A stretch of 64,000 nucleotides of DNA from Mucilaginibacter sabulilitoris (GCF_034262375.1 NZ_CP139558.1:5890001-5954000), one strand, 5' to 3'. Counted from the stretch's first letter, positions 9,036-18,119 are shown. Translations and numbers: made by a program. The notes: a model not told the origin generated them from the sequence alone.

Positions 9036-10244
9036 ATGGTTAAAAAACTACATGGGAAAATCGCTCAATTCCAAGTTGCAAATATGCTTCGGGACCGAGG
9101 GTTATATCCTTATTTCAGGCCTATTGAGTCTGCTCAGGACACTGAAGTACTAATAGATAACAAAAGGGTGCTAATGTTTGGCTCAAATTCATATTTGGGA
9201 CTAACAAACCATCCTAAGATTAAAGAAGCTTCCAAGAAAGCAATTGACAAATACGGTACAGGTTGTGCCGGTTCCCGTTTTTTAAATGGTACGCTTGATA
9301 TCCATATTGAATTAGAGAACAGGCTGGCCAGTTATGTTGGTAAGGAAGCTACAGTTCTTTTCAGTACCGGATACCAGGTTAACCTTGGTGTATTGTCATG
9401 CATAACAGGCCGTAATGATTATATTATATTAGATGAGTATGATCATGCCTGTATTATTGATGGCAGCCGACTTTCGTTTTCGAAAGTCATAAAATATGCC
9501 CACAATGACATGGATGACCTGCAGCGCAAACTGAGCATACTGCCGGAAGAAGCTGTAAAGGTTATTGCTGTTGATGGTATATTCAGCATGGAAGGCGATA
9601 TTGTTAAACTACCTCAAATAGTTAAACTTGCCGACCAGTATGGTGCAAATATCATGATTGATGACGCTCACAGTCTTGGTGTAATTGGTCATAAAGGCGC
9701 CGGTACCGCATCACACTTTAATTTAACCAGCGATGTTGACCTTATCATGGGCACGTTCAGTAAATCGCTGGCTTCATTAGGTGGTTTTATTGCCAGCGAC
9801 AGGGATACCATTGATTATATTAAACATCGTGCACGCTCATTGATGTTCAGTGCCAGTATGCCTCCTGGTTCTGTTGCCAGTGTAATAGCGGCCCTTGATA
9901 TTATTGAGTCTGAACCCGAAAGAATTCAGAAACTTTGGGACAATACCAACTATGCATCAAAACTTCTTTTAGATGAAGGTTTTGATCTTGGTCCAACAGA
10001 AAGCCCTATCCTGCCTATCTATGTGCGCGATAACGAAAAAACCTTCCTGGTAACTAAACAACTGCAGGCCGCAGGGGTATTTGTTAACCCGGTTGTTTCA
10101 CCTGCCGTACCTTCAGATTCATCATTACTTCGTTTTTCATTAATGGCTACACACACTTTTGACCAGATTGACGAAGCCGTTGAAAAACTTACTAAAGTAT
10201 TTAAAGAAGCAGGAGTAACTTCTTCTGTTAAAGAAAATATCTAA
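9036..10244 (+). CDS. spt: Serine palmitoyltransferase (alpha-oxoamine synthase)
   Basis: The 402-residue enzyme belongs to the alpha-oxoamine synthases. It shows FGSNSYLGLTNHPKI, the glycine-rich GTGCAGSRFLNGT, IDDAHSLGV with the PLP-contacting Asp and His, and GTFSKSLASLGGF with Schiff-base lysine K243. It should condense L-serine with a fatty acyl-CoA to 3-ketosphinganine, the first step of sphingolipid synthesis, in the cytoplasm or at the membrane. Relatives (KBL, AONS, HemA) share the fold, but the next two genes, which look like ceramide synthase and ketosphinganine/ketoceramide reductase, favour spt. It is preceded by an attenuator-like leader and starts a probable operon to 12449. 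Confidence 0.88.
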   Translation: MVKKLHGKIAQFQVANMLRDRGLYPYFRPIESAQDTEVLIDNKRVLMFGSNSYLGLTNHPKIKEASKKAIDKYGTGCAGSRFLNGTLDIHIELENRLASYVGKEATVLFSTGYQVNLGVLSCITGRNDYIILDEYDHACIIDGSRLSFSKVIKYAHNDMDDLQRKLSILPEEAVKVIAVDGIFSMEGDIVKLPQIVKLADQYGANIMIDDAHSLGVIGHKGAGTASHFNLTSDVDLIMGTFSKSLASLGGFIASDRDTIDYIKHRARSLMFSASMPPGSVASVIAALDIIESEPERIQKLWDNTNYASKLLLDEGFDLGPTESPILPIYVRDNEKTFLVTKQLQAAGVFVNPVVSPAVPSDSSLLRFSLMATHTFDQIDEAVEKLTKVFKEAGVTSSVKENI

Positions 10245-10248
10245 TAAA

Positions 10249-10305
10249 AAAACGCGTCCGTGTACATGCTGCTGTTTTTAAAACAAGCTTTGTGCACGGA
10301 CGTTT
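10249..10305 (+). promoter_or_regulatory. Imperfect hairpin between spt and the acyltransferase gene
   Basis: AAACG-CG-TCCGTGTACA pairs with TGTGCACGGACGTTT, leaving a small bulge, in the 103-bp gap after spt. There is no long T tract, so it may be an RNA processing or partial termination site that sets the ratio of the operon genes. Confidence 0.35.
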
Positions 10306-10347
10306 AACATTTACTACCTCGCAAGCATCCCACATAAAATACTACTC

Positions 10348-11466
10348 ATGATAAAAATTGTAACGGTTGGTTCTAAAAAGGAATTAGCTTCTTTTATTGA
10401 TTTTCCGCATGATTTGTATAAGGACGATCCTAACTATGTTCCGGAATTGTTTATAGCACAAAGAGATCTGCTCACCATTCATCCTTTTCATAAGCATAAT
10501 GTAGTGCAAACCTTTTTAGCTTATGATGGTGGTAAAATTGTTGGGCGTATTGCGGCCATACTTAATAACGCGCATAATAAATTCAATAACGCTAACGACG
10601 GTTTTTTTGGTTTTTTTGATTGCATTAACAATACTGAAGTATCTGCCACCCTTTTTGAGACAGCTGCTACCTGGCTTAAACAAAAAGGAGTAACCGGCAA
10701 ATTCATTGGCCCTGTTAATTTTTCAACTAACGAACCCTGTGGCTTATTGATAGAAGGCTTTGACACCCCACCCTTTTTAATGCAAACCTACAATGCCCCT
10801 TATTACGCCGACTTAATTGACGGGCTTGGTTTTGTTAAAAATGTTGACCTGATAGCCTGGCACTGGGACGATAAAAGCTATGATGATAAATCAGTAAGGT
10901 TATTGAATGCACTTGAAGAGCGTTTAAAACGGAGCAATATTGTTATTCGTACCCTGAACCTGAAAAAATTCAAAGAAGAAGCCGCTAAACTGCGTGAGGT
11001 TTACAATTCTGCCTGGGACCATAATGAAGGTTTTGTGCCCTTATCTGATGATGAATTTGATTATCTTGCTAAAGACCTTAAACTGATACTTGACCCAGAT
11101 TTTGTTTTGGTTGCCGAACAGGAGGGTAAAATAGTTGCCTTTGGCTTAGCATTACCAAATTACAACGAAATATTTCAGAAAATTAAACGAGGCCGTCTAT
11201 TACCTACCGGCATCTTCAAAATACTGTTTGGCAGAAAAAAAATACAAAGCCTCCGTATATACGCTCTTGGTGTTATTGACGGTTATCGTAAAATGGGCAT
11301 CGAAGCTTGTTTATACGGCACCATTATTAAAGAGTATAAAAGAAAAGGAATGAAACAGGCCGAAGCAGGTTGGACCCTCGAACATAATGACATGGTAAAT
11401 CGCGCCATAGAAGCCATAAACGGCAATCCTTATAAGAAATACCGCCTATACGAAAAACAAATATGA
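10348..11466 (+). CDS. GNAT-like acyltransferase, putative bacterial ceramide synthase
   Basis: The 372-residue protein has an N-terminal stretch (KELASFIDFPHDLYKDDPNYVP) and a C-terminal part (FVLVAEQEGKIVAFGLALP, then IYALGVIDGYRKMGIEACL) with the beta4-beta5 and acyl-CoA loop pattern of GNAT acyltransferases. Proteins of this kind were shown in Caulobacter to N-acylate the long-chain base (bCerS). Here the gene lies between spt and a reductase and overlaps the latter by 4 bp (ATGA), which supports the same job: transfer of an acyl chain to the amino group of ketosphinganine or sphinganine. The assignment rests on fold and context, not on diagnostic residues, so it is moderate. Confidence 0.6.
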   Translation: MIKIVTVGSKKELASFIDFPHDLYKDDPNYVPELFIAQRDLLTIHPFHKHNVVQTFLAYDGGKIVGRIAAILNNAHNKFNNANDGFFGFFDCINNTEVSATLFETAATWLKQKGVTGKFIGPVNFSTNEPCGLLIEGFDTPPFLMQTYNAPYYADLIDGLGFVKNVDLIAWHWDDKSYDDKSVRLLNALEERLKRSNIVIRTLNLKKFKEEAAKLREVYNSAWDHNEGFVPLSDDEFDYLAKDLKLILDPDFVLVAEQEGKIVAFGLALPNYNEIFQKIKRGRLLPTGIFKILFGRKKIQSLRIYALGVIDGYRKMGIEACLYGTIIKEYKRKGMKQAEAGWTLEHNDMVNRAIEAINGNPYKKYRLYEKQI

Positions 11467-12449
11467 AGGAGCGGGTTTTAATAACCGGCGCAAGCGGTTT
11501 TGTAGGTTTCCATTTGATTGAAGAAGCGCTGGTGCAAAACCTGGAGGTTTATGCTGCCGTACGTAAAAGCAGCAATACCGATCATTTAAAGCACCTTGAT
11601 ATAAACTATGTATATCTTGATTACAAAAATCTACCGGCTTTAAAACAACAACTTACAGATCTTAATCCAGATTACATCATTCATGCCGCCGGGGTTACCT
11701 CAGCCCGTTCACAAGCCGAATATAATTATATAAACGCCTCCCATACGCTCAATCTGGCATCTGCCGCTGCCGAAGTCATTGTTAATTTAAAAAAATTTGT
11801 GCTCATTAGCAGCCTTGCTGCTGTAGGCCCTCTTAAAACAATGACCGGTATTATCACCGAGGCCACCTCTCCCCATCCTGTAACTGCTTACGGCCGCAGT
11901 AAATTACTTGCCGAAAAACAGTTAAGGACAGTTAAAAATTTAAACTATACTATATTGCGCCCAACCGCCGTTTATGGACCAAGGGATACAGGCATATTTA
12001 TATTTTTCAAGCAATTGGTAAAAGGGTTGGAGCCATATATAGGCAACGCTCCTCAAAAACTGAGCTTTATATATGTAAAAGATGTGGCTAAAGCCAGTAT
12101 TAAGGCGTTTTATGGTGGTAACCTTAAAACCTTTAACCTGAGCGATGGTAACTTTTACGGCAAGCATGAATTAGGCGATATCAGCAAAGAAGTATTGCAT
12201 CTTAAAACCTTCAAGTTTCATTTGCCTGTAAATTTTGTAAAAATAATAGCCTTTGTTTCAGAAAAAATAAGTTCTTTGAGCAATAAAGCGGCTGTAGTAA
12301 ATCTGGAAAAGATAGATGAGCTTATGGCTGTAAACTGGTCATGTGATAATGAACAGGCAAAATCAGAATTGGGGTTTTATCCGACATACAACCTGCAAGC
12401 GGGTGTAGCTGAAACCTTAACCTGGTATAAAGCCCATAAATGGCTTTAA
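11463..12449 (+). CDS. NAD(P)-dependent extended SDR, putative ceramide reductase (CerR-like)
   Basis: The 328-residue protein begins with the Rossmann motif ITGASGFVGFHL and has the SDR active-site pair Y143 and K147 in YGRSKLLAEK, then the RPTAVYGPRD motif of extended SDRs. Caulobacter CerR, which reduces the keto group during ceramide synthesis, is of the same extended-SDR kind. Start overlaps the acyltransferase stop by 4 bp, so the two are translationally coupled. Expected product after this step is dihydroceramide. Sugar epimerase activity cannot be ruled out from sequence alone. The operon seems to end here, before the palindromes at 12511. Confidence 0.65.
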   Translation: MKERVLITGASGFVGFHLIEEALVQNLEVYAAVRKSSNTDHLKHLDINYVYLDYKNLPALKQQLTDLNPDYIIHAAGVTSARSQAEYNYINASHTLNLASAAAEVIVNLKKFVLISSLAAVGPLKTMTGIITEATSPHPVTAYGRSKLLAEKQLRTVKNLNYTILRPTAVYGPRDTGIFIFFKQLVKGLEPYIGNAPQKLSFIYVKDVAKASIKAFYGGNLKTFNLSDGNFYGKHELGDISKEVLHLKTFKFHLPVNFVKIIAFVSEKISSLSNKAAVVNLEKIDELMAVNWSCDNEQAKSELGFYPTYNLQAGVAETLTWYKAHKWL

Positions 12450-12510
12450 TCTCAATAAAATTTTTAATAATTGATGTAATGAAATTTAAAAATTCGGCTA
12501 ATTGATATAT

Positions 12511-12528
12511 TACTTAAACGTTTAAGTA
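12511..12528. promoter_or_regulatory. LacI-type operator, copy 1
   Basis: TACTTAAACGTTTAAGTA is a perfect 18-bp palindrome with a central CG inside AAACGTTT, the usual form of LacI/GalR-family operators. It lies 165 bp before the inositol-phosphate synthase gene. Confidence 0.5.
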
Positions 12529-12561
12529 GTTTTAATTTCCAAATAGCTTAACCGAGATTGT

Positions 12562-12609
12562 TAAGCATTTTCCATTTACTTAAACGTTTAAGTAAATGGA
12601 AAATGCTTA
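12562..12609. promoter_or_regulatory. 48-bp perfect palindrome containing LacI-type operator copy 2
   Basis: The centre repeats the full TACTTAAACGTTTAAGTA core of copy 1, and the symmetry continues outward for 15 more bases on each side (arms begin TAAGCATTTTCC). Core centres are 66 bp apart. The outer arms could also form a cruciform or a hairpin ending the spt operon, but no T tract follows. Confidence 0.55.
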
Positions 12610-12692
12610 CGTAAACTAAATGCAAATCCTGGCTGTGAAGTCAAATTCTATTTGACCTATGCCTTAATAATTAAAAACAATAAATAAGTACA

Positions 12693-14015
12693 ATGAAAAG
12701 TAAAATTTCACCTGCTGAAGGAAAACTTGGTATCCTTATCCCAGGGTTGGGAGCAGTAGCAACTACGCTGATTGCCGGCGTTGAAGCGGTAAAAAAAGGC
12801 ATCTCACAGCCAATAGGCTCGTTAACACAAATGGGGCATATCCGTTTAGGCAAAAGAACCGAGAACCGTAACCCTAAGGTTAAAGATTTTGTTCCTCTTG
12901 CCAATTTAAATGATATAGTTTTCGGGGGATGGGATGTTTATGAGGACAATGTTTATGAAGCAGCGTCAAACGCCAAAGTACTTGAACCGGGCTTATTACA
13001 TGCTGTAAAAGCCGAACTGGAAGCTATTAAGCCAATGAAAGCCGCGTTTGACAAAAACTATGCTAAGAACCTCGATGGAACCCATGTAAAACAAGGCACA
13101 CGCTATGAGCTGGCCCAACAGGTAATGGAAGACATTACAAACTTCAAAGAAAAAAATGGTTTGGACAGGGTTGTGGTAATCTGGTGTGGTTCAACCGAAA
13201 TATATTATGAGGCTTCGGCCATTCACCAATCATTAGCTGCATTTGAGCAGGCTTTGTTAAACGACGACAAATTAATTGCCCCAAGCATGATATACGCTTA
13301 CGCGGCCTTAAAACTTGGTGTACCGTTTTCAAATGGAGCCCCTAACCTAACGGTTGATATCCCGGCATTAATTGAGCTTTCAAAAGAAACCAAAACGCCT
13401 ATTGCAGGTAAAGATTTTAAAACCGGCCAAACCTTAATGAAAACCATTTTAGCACCTGGCCTTGCAGCACGTTCATTAGGTGTTAACGGGTGGTTTTCAA
13501 CCAATATCCTGGGTAACCGCGATGGCTGGGTGCTGGATGATCCGGATAACTTTAAAACCAAAGAAGTATCAAAGCTGGGAGTACTCGAAGATATTTTTAA
13601 ACCGGAAGAAAATGAGGAACTTTATGGCGACATCTACCATAAGATCCGCATCAACTATTACCCTCCTCATGGCGACAATAAAGAAAGCTGGGACAACATT
13701 GATATTTTCGGCTGGCTGGGTTATAAGATGCAAATCAAGATCAACTTCCTTTGCCGCGATTCTATCCTCGCGGCCCCTATTGCTTTAGATTTGGCTTTAT
13801 TCAGCGATCTGGCTAAAAGAGCTGGCATGAGCGGTATACAGGAATGGTTATCATTCTACCTGAAATCACCTCAAACGGCCGAAGGATTGCGTCCGGAGAA
13901 TGATATATTTAAACAATTGATCAAATTAGAAAATACCTTGCGGTACTTAATGGGCGAAGATTTGATAACCCATCTGGGATTAGATTACTATGAAGAGGCG
14001 TTTGCCGAAGCATAA
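12693..14015 (+). CDS. ino1: Myo-inositol-1-phosphate synthase
   Basis: The 440-residue protein matches the Ino1 family in layout: N-terminal NAD-binding loop GILIPGLGAVATTLIAGV, then the signature region LAARSLGVNGWFSTNILGNRDG with DPDNFKTKEVSKLGVLEDIF. The enzyme converts glucose-6-phosphate to inositol-1-phosphate with enzyme-bound NAD. In this locus it would supply the head group for inositol lipids made by the phosphatidyltransferase at 17180 and the Aur1-like protein at 18748. It appears monocistronic, with two LacI-like palindromes before it and a terminator after it, so inositol supply may be controlled apart from the neighbours. Confidence 0.9.
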   Translation: MKSKISPAEGKLGILIPGLGAVATTLIAGVEAVKKGISQPIGSLTQMGHIRLGKRTENRNPKVKDFVPLANLNDIVFGGWDVYEDNVYEAASNAKVLEPGLLHAVKAELEAIKPMKAAFDKNYAKNLDGTHVKQGTRYELAQQVMEDITNFKEKNGLDRVVVIWCGSTEIYYEASAIHQSLAAFEQALLNDDKLIAPSMIYAYAALKLGVPFSNGAPNLTVDIPALIELSKETKTPIAGKDFKTGQTLMKTILAPGLAARSLGVNGWFSTNILGNRDGWVLDDPDNFKTKEVSKLGVLEDIFKPEENEELYGDIYHKIRINYYPPHGDNKESWDNIDIFGWLGYKMQIKINFLCRDSILAAPIALDLALFSDLAKRAGMSGIQEWLSFYLKSPQTAEGLRPENDIFKQLIKLENTLRYLMGEDLITHLGLDYYEEAFAEA

Positions 14016-14028
14016 TATCACCCTTTAA

Positions 14029-14068
14029 AAAACAGCCATCAGATTTACCTCCGATGGCTGTTTTATTA
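14029..14068 (+). terminator. Terminator of the inositol-phosphate synthase gene
   Basis: The 12-bp stem AAAACAGCCATC (14029-14040) with GATGGCTGTTTT (14053-14064) runs into TTTTATT, 13 bp past the stop codon. Confidence 0.8.
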
Positions 14069-14593
14069 TCTAATCAACTTTGTTTTTAAAGTAGGAACAC
14101 GTTCTTTTAACTGTTTAAACGCCTATTTTCAAATAACAATTCTCTCCCTCCTATAAAATCAATCTAAAAATCAATATATTACAACATTATTATCACAATC
14201 TTGTAACAAAAAGCCCATAATATATATCAGATACTACCGTTTGCAGTTTAATATAATTTAACGGTAATTTTTACTAAGCATAGCTATTTTTACGTTCGCC
14301 GGGAGGAATATTTGACTTTTTGACCACATTAGTCTGTAATAAATTTTTCTACCTTTGACGTCGCAATTACAAGCTAACGGGATAGTTACGCCAACACGAA
14401 AAGGCTTTTATAAAGCTGTTTGTGAGAAGCTGGAGGATGATGAACAAGCAAATCAGGTGAATGAATGGGGCGATATAACTTTGCTTTGAAATAGTAATTG
14501 CCTGCAGGCAAAACCGATCGATAAATTTTGTCAGGAGGCAATAAGGGTTTATATCAAACAAAGTGTTTGTATTTGCATAATTGCATAAAGTAC
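14069..14593 (+). promoter_or_regulatory. Long intergenic region with promoter and leader of the DUF5686 gene
   Basis: This 525-bp stretch is AT-rich at first. TACCTTTG at 14350-14357 matches the -7 consensus and would give a leader of about 230 nt. In the leader, a frame from TTG 14355 to the stop at 14489 stays open for 44 codons without an ATG, TTGCCTGCAGGCAA (14491-14504) is self-complementary, and TGCATAATTGCA lies nine bases before the ATG at 14594. No RNA family is recognised. Confidence 0.4.
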
Positions 14594-17152
14594 ATGAATT
14601 TCAAAAATTTTTATAAAAGTTTATTTCTTTTAATATTCTTTTTTTCTGCCTCCTCATTATTTGCACAAACCACCGTGGTTACAGGCACAGTTACTGATGC
14701 CGGTAACAAACAAGCCCTTCCTTATGTAGTTGTTTCATTTACAGGCACCACTGTTGGCGTAGCAACCGACAATAACGGAAAATACCGCCTTGTAACAAGC
14801 CAACCATATAAACAAATAAAAATATCGTTTTTAGGGTATAAAGACGCCTTTTTAGCCGTTGAACCGGGAAAGGAGCAAGTAATAAATGTCAGGCTTTTCC
14901 CTGTTTCAAAACAATTGAATGAAGTAGTTATCAAATCGGGCAAGAAGCCCAAATACCGCAATAAAGATAACCCTGCGGTTGAGTTGATACGCAAGGTTAT
15001 TGAAAACAAGGAAAAGAACCGTCCCGAGGCTTATAATTATGTGCAATACCGCGAGTATGATAAAATGATGTTTGGTTTTATCAACGTATCGGCCCAGTTT
15101 TCTGACAGGAAATTTTTCAGAAAATATAAGTTCATCATTGATAACCGCGACAGTACCATCCTACCCGGAAAATCAATATTACCAGTTTATCTTGACGAAA
15201 AGTTATCACAAAACTACTATCGCAAAAATCCGGAGACAAGACGGGAGATTGTATTAGGGCAGCGTGGTGTAAATTTCGGCCCTGCTGTTGATAATGAGGG
15301 TGTTAAACAATACTTCAAACATCTATACAATAACGTTGATATTTATGATAATGATATATTCTTAATTACAAGCCAGTTCTTAAGCCCTATATCAAACAAT
15401 TCGCCCAACTATTATAAGTTCTTTATAACTGATACTATTACCGATGCCAAAAATCAAAAGCTGGTTGAATTGAGCTTTACTCCTCGAAATAGCAACGATG
15501 TGCTTTTTGAAGGTATGATATATATTACCCTTGATGGTAATTATGCTGTTCAAAAAGCAGTATTGAAAATCAATAAGCATATCAATATCAACTTTATACG
15601 CTCTATGGAGGTTGATCTCGATTTTGAGCAAAACCCTGATAACCGCTATCACCTGAGCCGCAGCAATACCATCGCCGAATTTGGAGCAACCAAAAAGGAG
15701 GGTAAAAGCGGTTTGCTTGGTATGCGTACTATAACCTTTAAAGATTATCTGGTTAACCACCCGCTTGCAGATACTGCCTACACCAAGCAATCGGAAGAAT
15801 CATCGGATGAGGCCAAAAGCCGTCCTGCTGAGTTTTGGGAGCACAACCGTTTGGATACCTTGACTACTGCTGAAGCCAAAGTCTATAAAAATGTAGACAG
15901 TCTAAGAAGCATGCCTTCGTACAAACGCACGGTTGATATTGCTACTCTATTGCTTGCCGGTTACAAAGGCTTTGGAAAATTTGAAATTGGCCCTGCCAAT
16001 ACTTTTTACAGCTTTAACCCGGTGGAAGGTTTGAGGCTAAGAATTGGTGGCCGTACTACACCTGAACTAAGCAAGCGTTACTATTTTGAAACCTATGCTG
16101 CTTATGGCTTTAAGGACGAAAAATGGAAATATTTTTTAAGCGCGACTTACTCGCTTAACAAGAAATCTATCTACAAATTTCCTCAAAACTATATCAGGGC
16201 CAGCTACCAGAAAGACACTAAAATTCCGGGTGCAAGCCTGCAATTTGTTCAGGAAGATAACTTCTTGCTATCGTTTAAACGCGGGGTAAATGATAAATTC
16301 CTGTATAATGATTTTTACCGGTTAGATTATGTACATGAACTGGAAAGTCATTTCTCTTTTGGCGCAGGGTTCAAATACTGGAAACAATCGCCCGCGGGTT
16401 CATTGTATTTCAATAACATAGTTGACGGTTTACCGAATTCCATACATGCCTTAACCACTACTGAGCTTACTGCCAGCGTTCGCTGGGCGCCTCACGAGGA
16501 GTTTTATCAGGGCAAGATCTATCGTATCCCTATCCCTAATAAATATCCTGCACTTGAGCTGGATTATACTGGAGGGGTTAAAAATCTCTTTAATGGCGAG
16601 TATAATTACAGCAAACTTGATTTCAGGATAGACAAACGTTTATACCTGTCGCAGTTAGGTTATTCTGATCTTAATATTTCAGCAGGCAAAATATTTGGCC
16701 AGGTACCATTTCCTTTACTTACCATACACCGGGCAAACCAAACATACGCCTATGATCTGGACTCGTATAACCTTATGAACTTTTTGGAGTTTGCCAGTGA
16801 TAAGTATGCAAGCTTCAGGATAGATCATCACTTTATGGGGTTCTTTTTTAACAAGATACCTTTGCTGAAAAAATTAAAATGGCGCGAAACCGCTTCGGCA
16901 AAAGTACTTTATGGTGGATTAAGCGATAAAAACAATCCCACGTTACACCCCTCATTGTACGAGTTACCGGTTGATGCTAATGGAGCGCCAATTACCTACG
17001 CACTGGGTAAAACTCCTTATGTTGAAGGTAGTGTTGGTATCGAAAATATATTTAAATTTATACGGATTGATTACGTAAGGAGATTTAACTATTTAGACCA
17101 TCCGAATGTACCAAGTTCAGGTATCCGTGTAAGGGTTAAATTTGATTTTTAA
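14594..17152 (+). CDS. CarboxypepD_reg-like plus DUF5686 outer-membrane protein
   Basis: From ATG 14594 the protein has 852 residues with a signal peptide ending near SSLFAQT; an upstream in-frame start at 14528 would place 22 extra residues before it. Residues about 25-105 form the carboxypeptidase-regulatory-like fold (TGTVTDAGNKQALPYVVVSFTG), as in SusC-type receptors. The long remainder fits DUF5686, ending in aromatic, alternating strands and a final Phe (VRVKFDF), which suggests an outer-membrane barrel. Function is unknown. It lies 27 bp before the phosphatidyltransferase gene, so both are likely on one message in the lipid locus, and a role in placing or sensing envelope lipids is possible but unproven. 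Confidence 0.8.
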   Translation: MNFKNFYKSLFLLIFFFSASSLFAQTTVVTGTVTDAGNKQALPYVVVSFTGTTVGVATDNNGKYRLVTSQPYKQIKISFLGYKDAFLAVEPGKEQVINVRLFPVSKQLNEVVIKSGKKPKYRNKDNPAVELIRKVIENKEKNRPEAYNYVQYREYDKMMFGFINVSAQFSDRKFFRKYKFIIDNRDSTILPGKSILPVYLDEKLSQNYYRKNPETRREIVLGQRGVNFGPAVDNEGVKQYFKHLYNNVDIYDNDIFLITSQFLSPISNNSPNYYKFFITDTITDAKNQKLVELSFTPRNSNDVLFEGMIYITLDGNYAVQKAVLKINKHININFIRSMEVDLDFEQNPDNRYHLSRSNTIAEFGATKKEGKSGLLGMRTITFKDYLVNHPLADTAYTKQSEESSDEAKSRPAEFWEHNRLDTLTTAEAKVYKNVDSLRSMPSYKRTVDIATLLLAGYKGFGKFEIGPANTFYSFNPVEGLRLRIGGRTTPELSKRYYFETYAAYGFKDEKWKYFLSATYSLNKKSIYKFPQNYIRASYQKDTKIPGASLQFVQEDNFLLSFKRGVNDKFLYNDFYRLDYVHELESHFSFGAGFKYWKQSPAGSLYFNNIVDGLPNSIHALTTTELTASVRWAPHEEFYQGKIYRIPIPNKYPALELDYTGGVKNLFNGEYNYSKLDFRIDKRLYLSQLGYSDLNISAGKIFGQVPFPLLTIHRANQTYAYDLDSYNLMNFLEFASDKYASFRIDHHFMGFFFNKIPLLKKLKWRETASAKVLYGGLSDKNNPTLHPSLYELPVDANGAPITYALGKTPYVEGSVGIENIFKFIRIDYVRRFNYLDHPNVPSSGIRVRVKFDF

Positions 17153-17179
17153 CTTTGTATATCATAATAATTACAAAAA

Positions 17180-17905
17180 ATGGAACAGCAAACATCAATA
17201 AGGACAAACCTCCAGTTAGGTATTTACAAGGTTATTGATCCCTTTGTAAAAATTCTTATCAAAGTTGGTTTAACCCCCAACGCGGTTACATCAATTGGTT
17301 TTGTATTAAATGTGGGTGTGGCCGCCATATTCATTTTAGGTGCAGAGGAAGGCAACCGCGGCGACCTGAGTTATGTGGGTTGGGCCGGCGGCTTAATCTT
17401 ATTTGCGGGTTTGTTTGATATGCTCGATGGGCAGGTAGCCCGCCTGGGTAATATGAAATCAACCTTTGGAGCTTTATATGACTCTGTGCTCGACCGCTAC
17501 AGCGAACTGATCATGTTTTTGGGTATATGCTATTACCTGGTTGCCCATCACTATTTTTTAAGCTCTATAGCAGCATTTATTGCTTTAATAGGCTCAATGA
17601 TGGTAAGTTATGTAAGGGCACGTGCAGAAGGCCTGGGTGTTGAAATTAAAGGTGGCCTGATGCAAAGACCCGAACGTGTAGTAACAATTGGTTTATGTGC
17701 AGCTTTGAGTGGTATTGTAGCACAGTATATTGGAGGTAACTATAAATTGTTTATACCAGGCGTTAAGTTTCATGTATTTGAAACCATATCAATATTTACT
17801 ATACCGCTTGTAATACTTGCCGTGCTTACAAATATTACCGCGTTTAATAGGTTGAGGGAAGCTAAAAAGGCATTAATTGCAGCAGAAAAAGGTGATTTTA
17901 AATAA
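17180..17905 (+). CDS. CDP-alcohol phosphatidyltransferase, probable phosphatidylinositol-phosphate synthase
   Basis: The 241-residue membrane enzyme carries the full CDP-alcohol motif: D80, D83, G84, A87, R88, G97, D101 and D105, in the exact spacing of the family, plus LTPNAVTSIG before it and about six helices. The reaction joins a CDP-diacylglycerol phosphatidyl group to an alcohol. With an inositol-phosphate synthase gene nearby, inositol-1-phosphate is the likely acceptor, as in actinobacteria and the Bacteroides inositol-lipid cluster. Other alcohols (glycerol phosphate, inositol) cannot be excluded. It is co-transcribed with the DUF5686 gene (27 bp gap). Confidence 0.8.
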   Translation: MEQQTSIRTNLQLGIYKVIDPFVKILIKVGLTPNAVTSIGFVLNVGVAAIFILGAEEGNRGDLSYVGWAGGLILFAGLFDMLDGQVARLGNMKSTFGALYDSVLDRYSELIMFLGICYYLVAHHYFLSSIAAFIALIGSMMVSYVRARAEGLGVEIKGGLMQRPERVVTIGLCAALSGIVAQYIGGNYKLFIPGVKFHVFETISIFTIPLVILAVLTNITAFNRLREAKKALIAAEKGDFK

Positions 17906-18119
17906 TGGGATTCCCCCATTAATCAGGGTTGAGAACTTAAACTCAAAACTAAAGGCTAAATATCATATCTTCGTAACAATTAAATAAAGGTATTTACACA
18001 TCAATAAATCTTTACTAAAATTGAATCCGTTTAGGTACTAACCTCCGGATTTTATACATTATTAAAAATATAAATAACAGGCAGAGAAATTATCAACAAA
18101 TTTTAAAACCTGATATGCC

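Noticed and set aside
9036..10244. Spt gene as 2-amino-3-ketobutyrate CoA ligase
   Set aside because: The fold is shared, but there is no threonine dehydrogenase gene nearby, while ceramide-type genes follow directly.
14367..14561. 64-codon minus-strand frame in the DUF5686 leader
   Set aside because: Hydrophobic mixture without signal logic, antisense to the promoter and leader, and no start context. Taken as chance.
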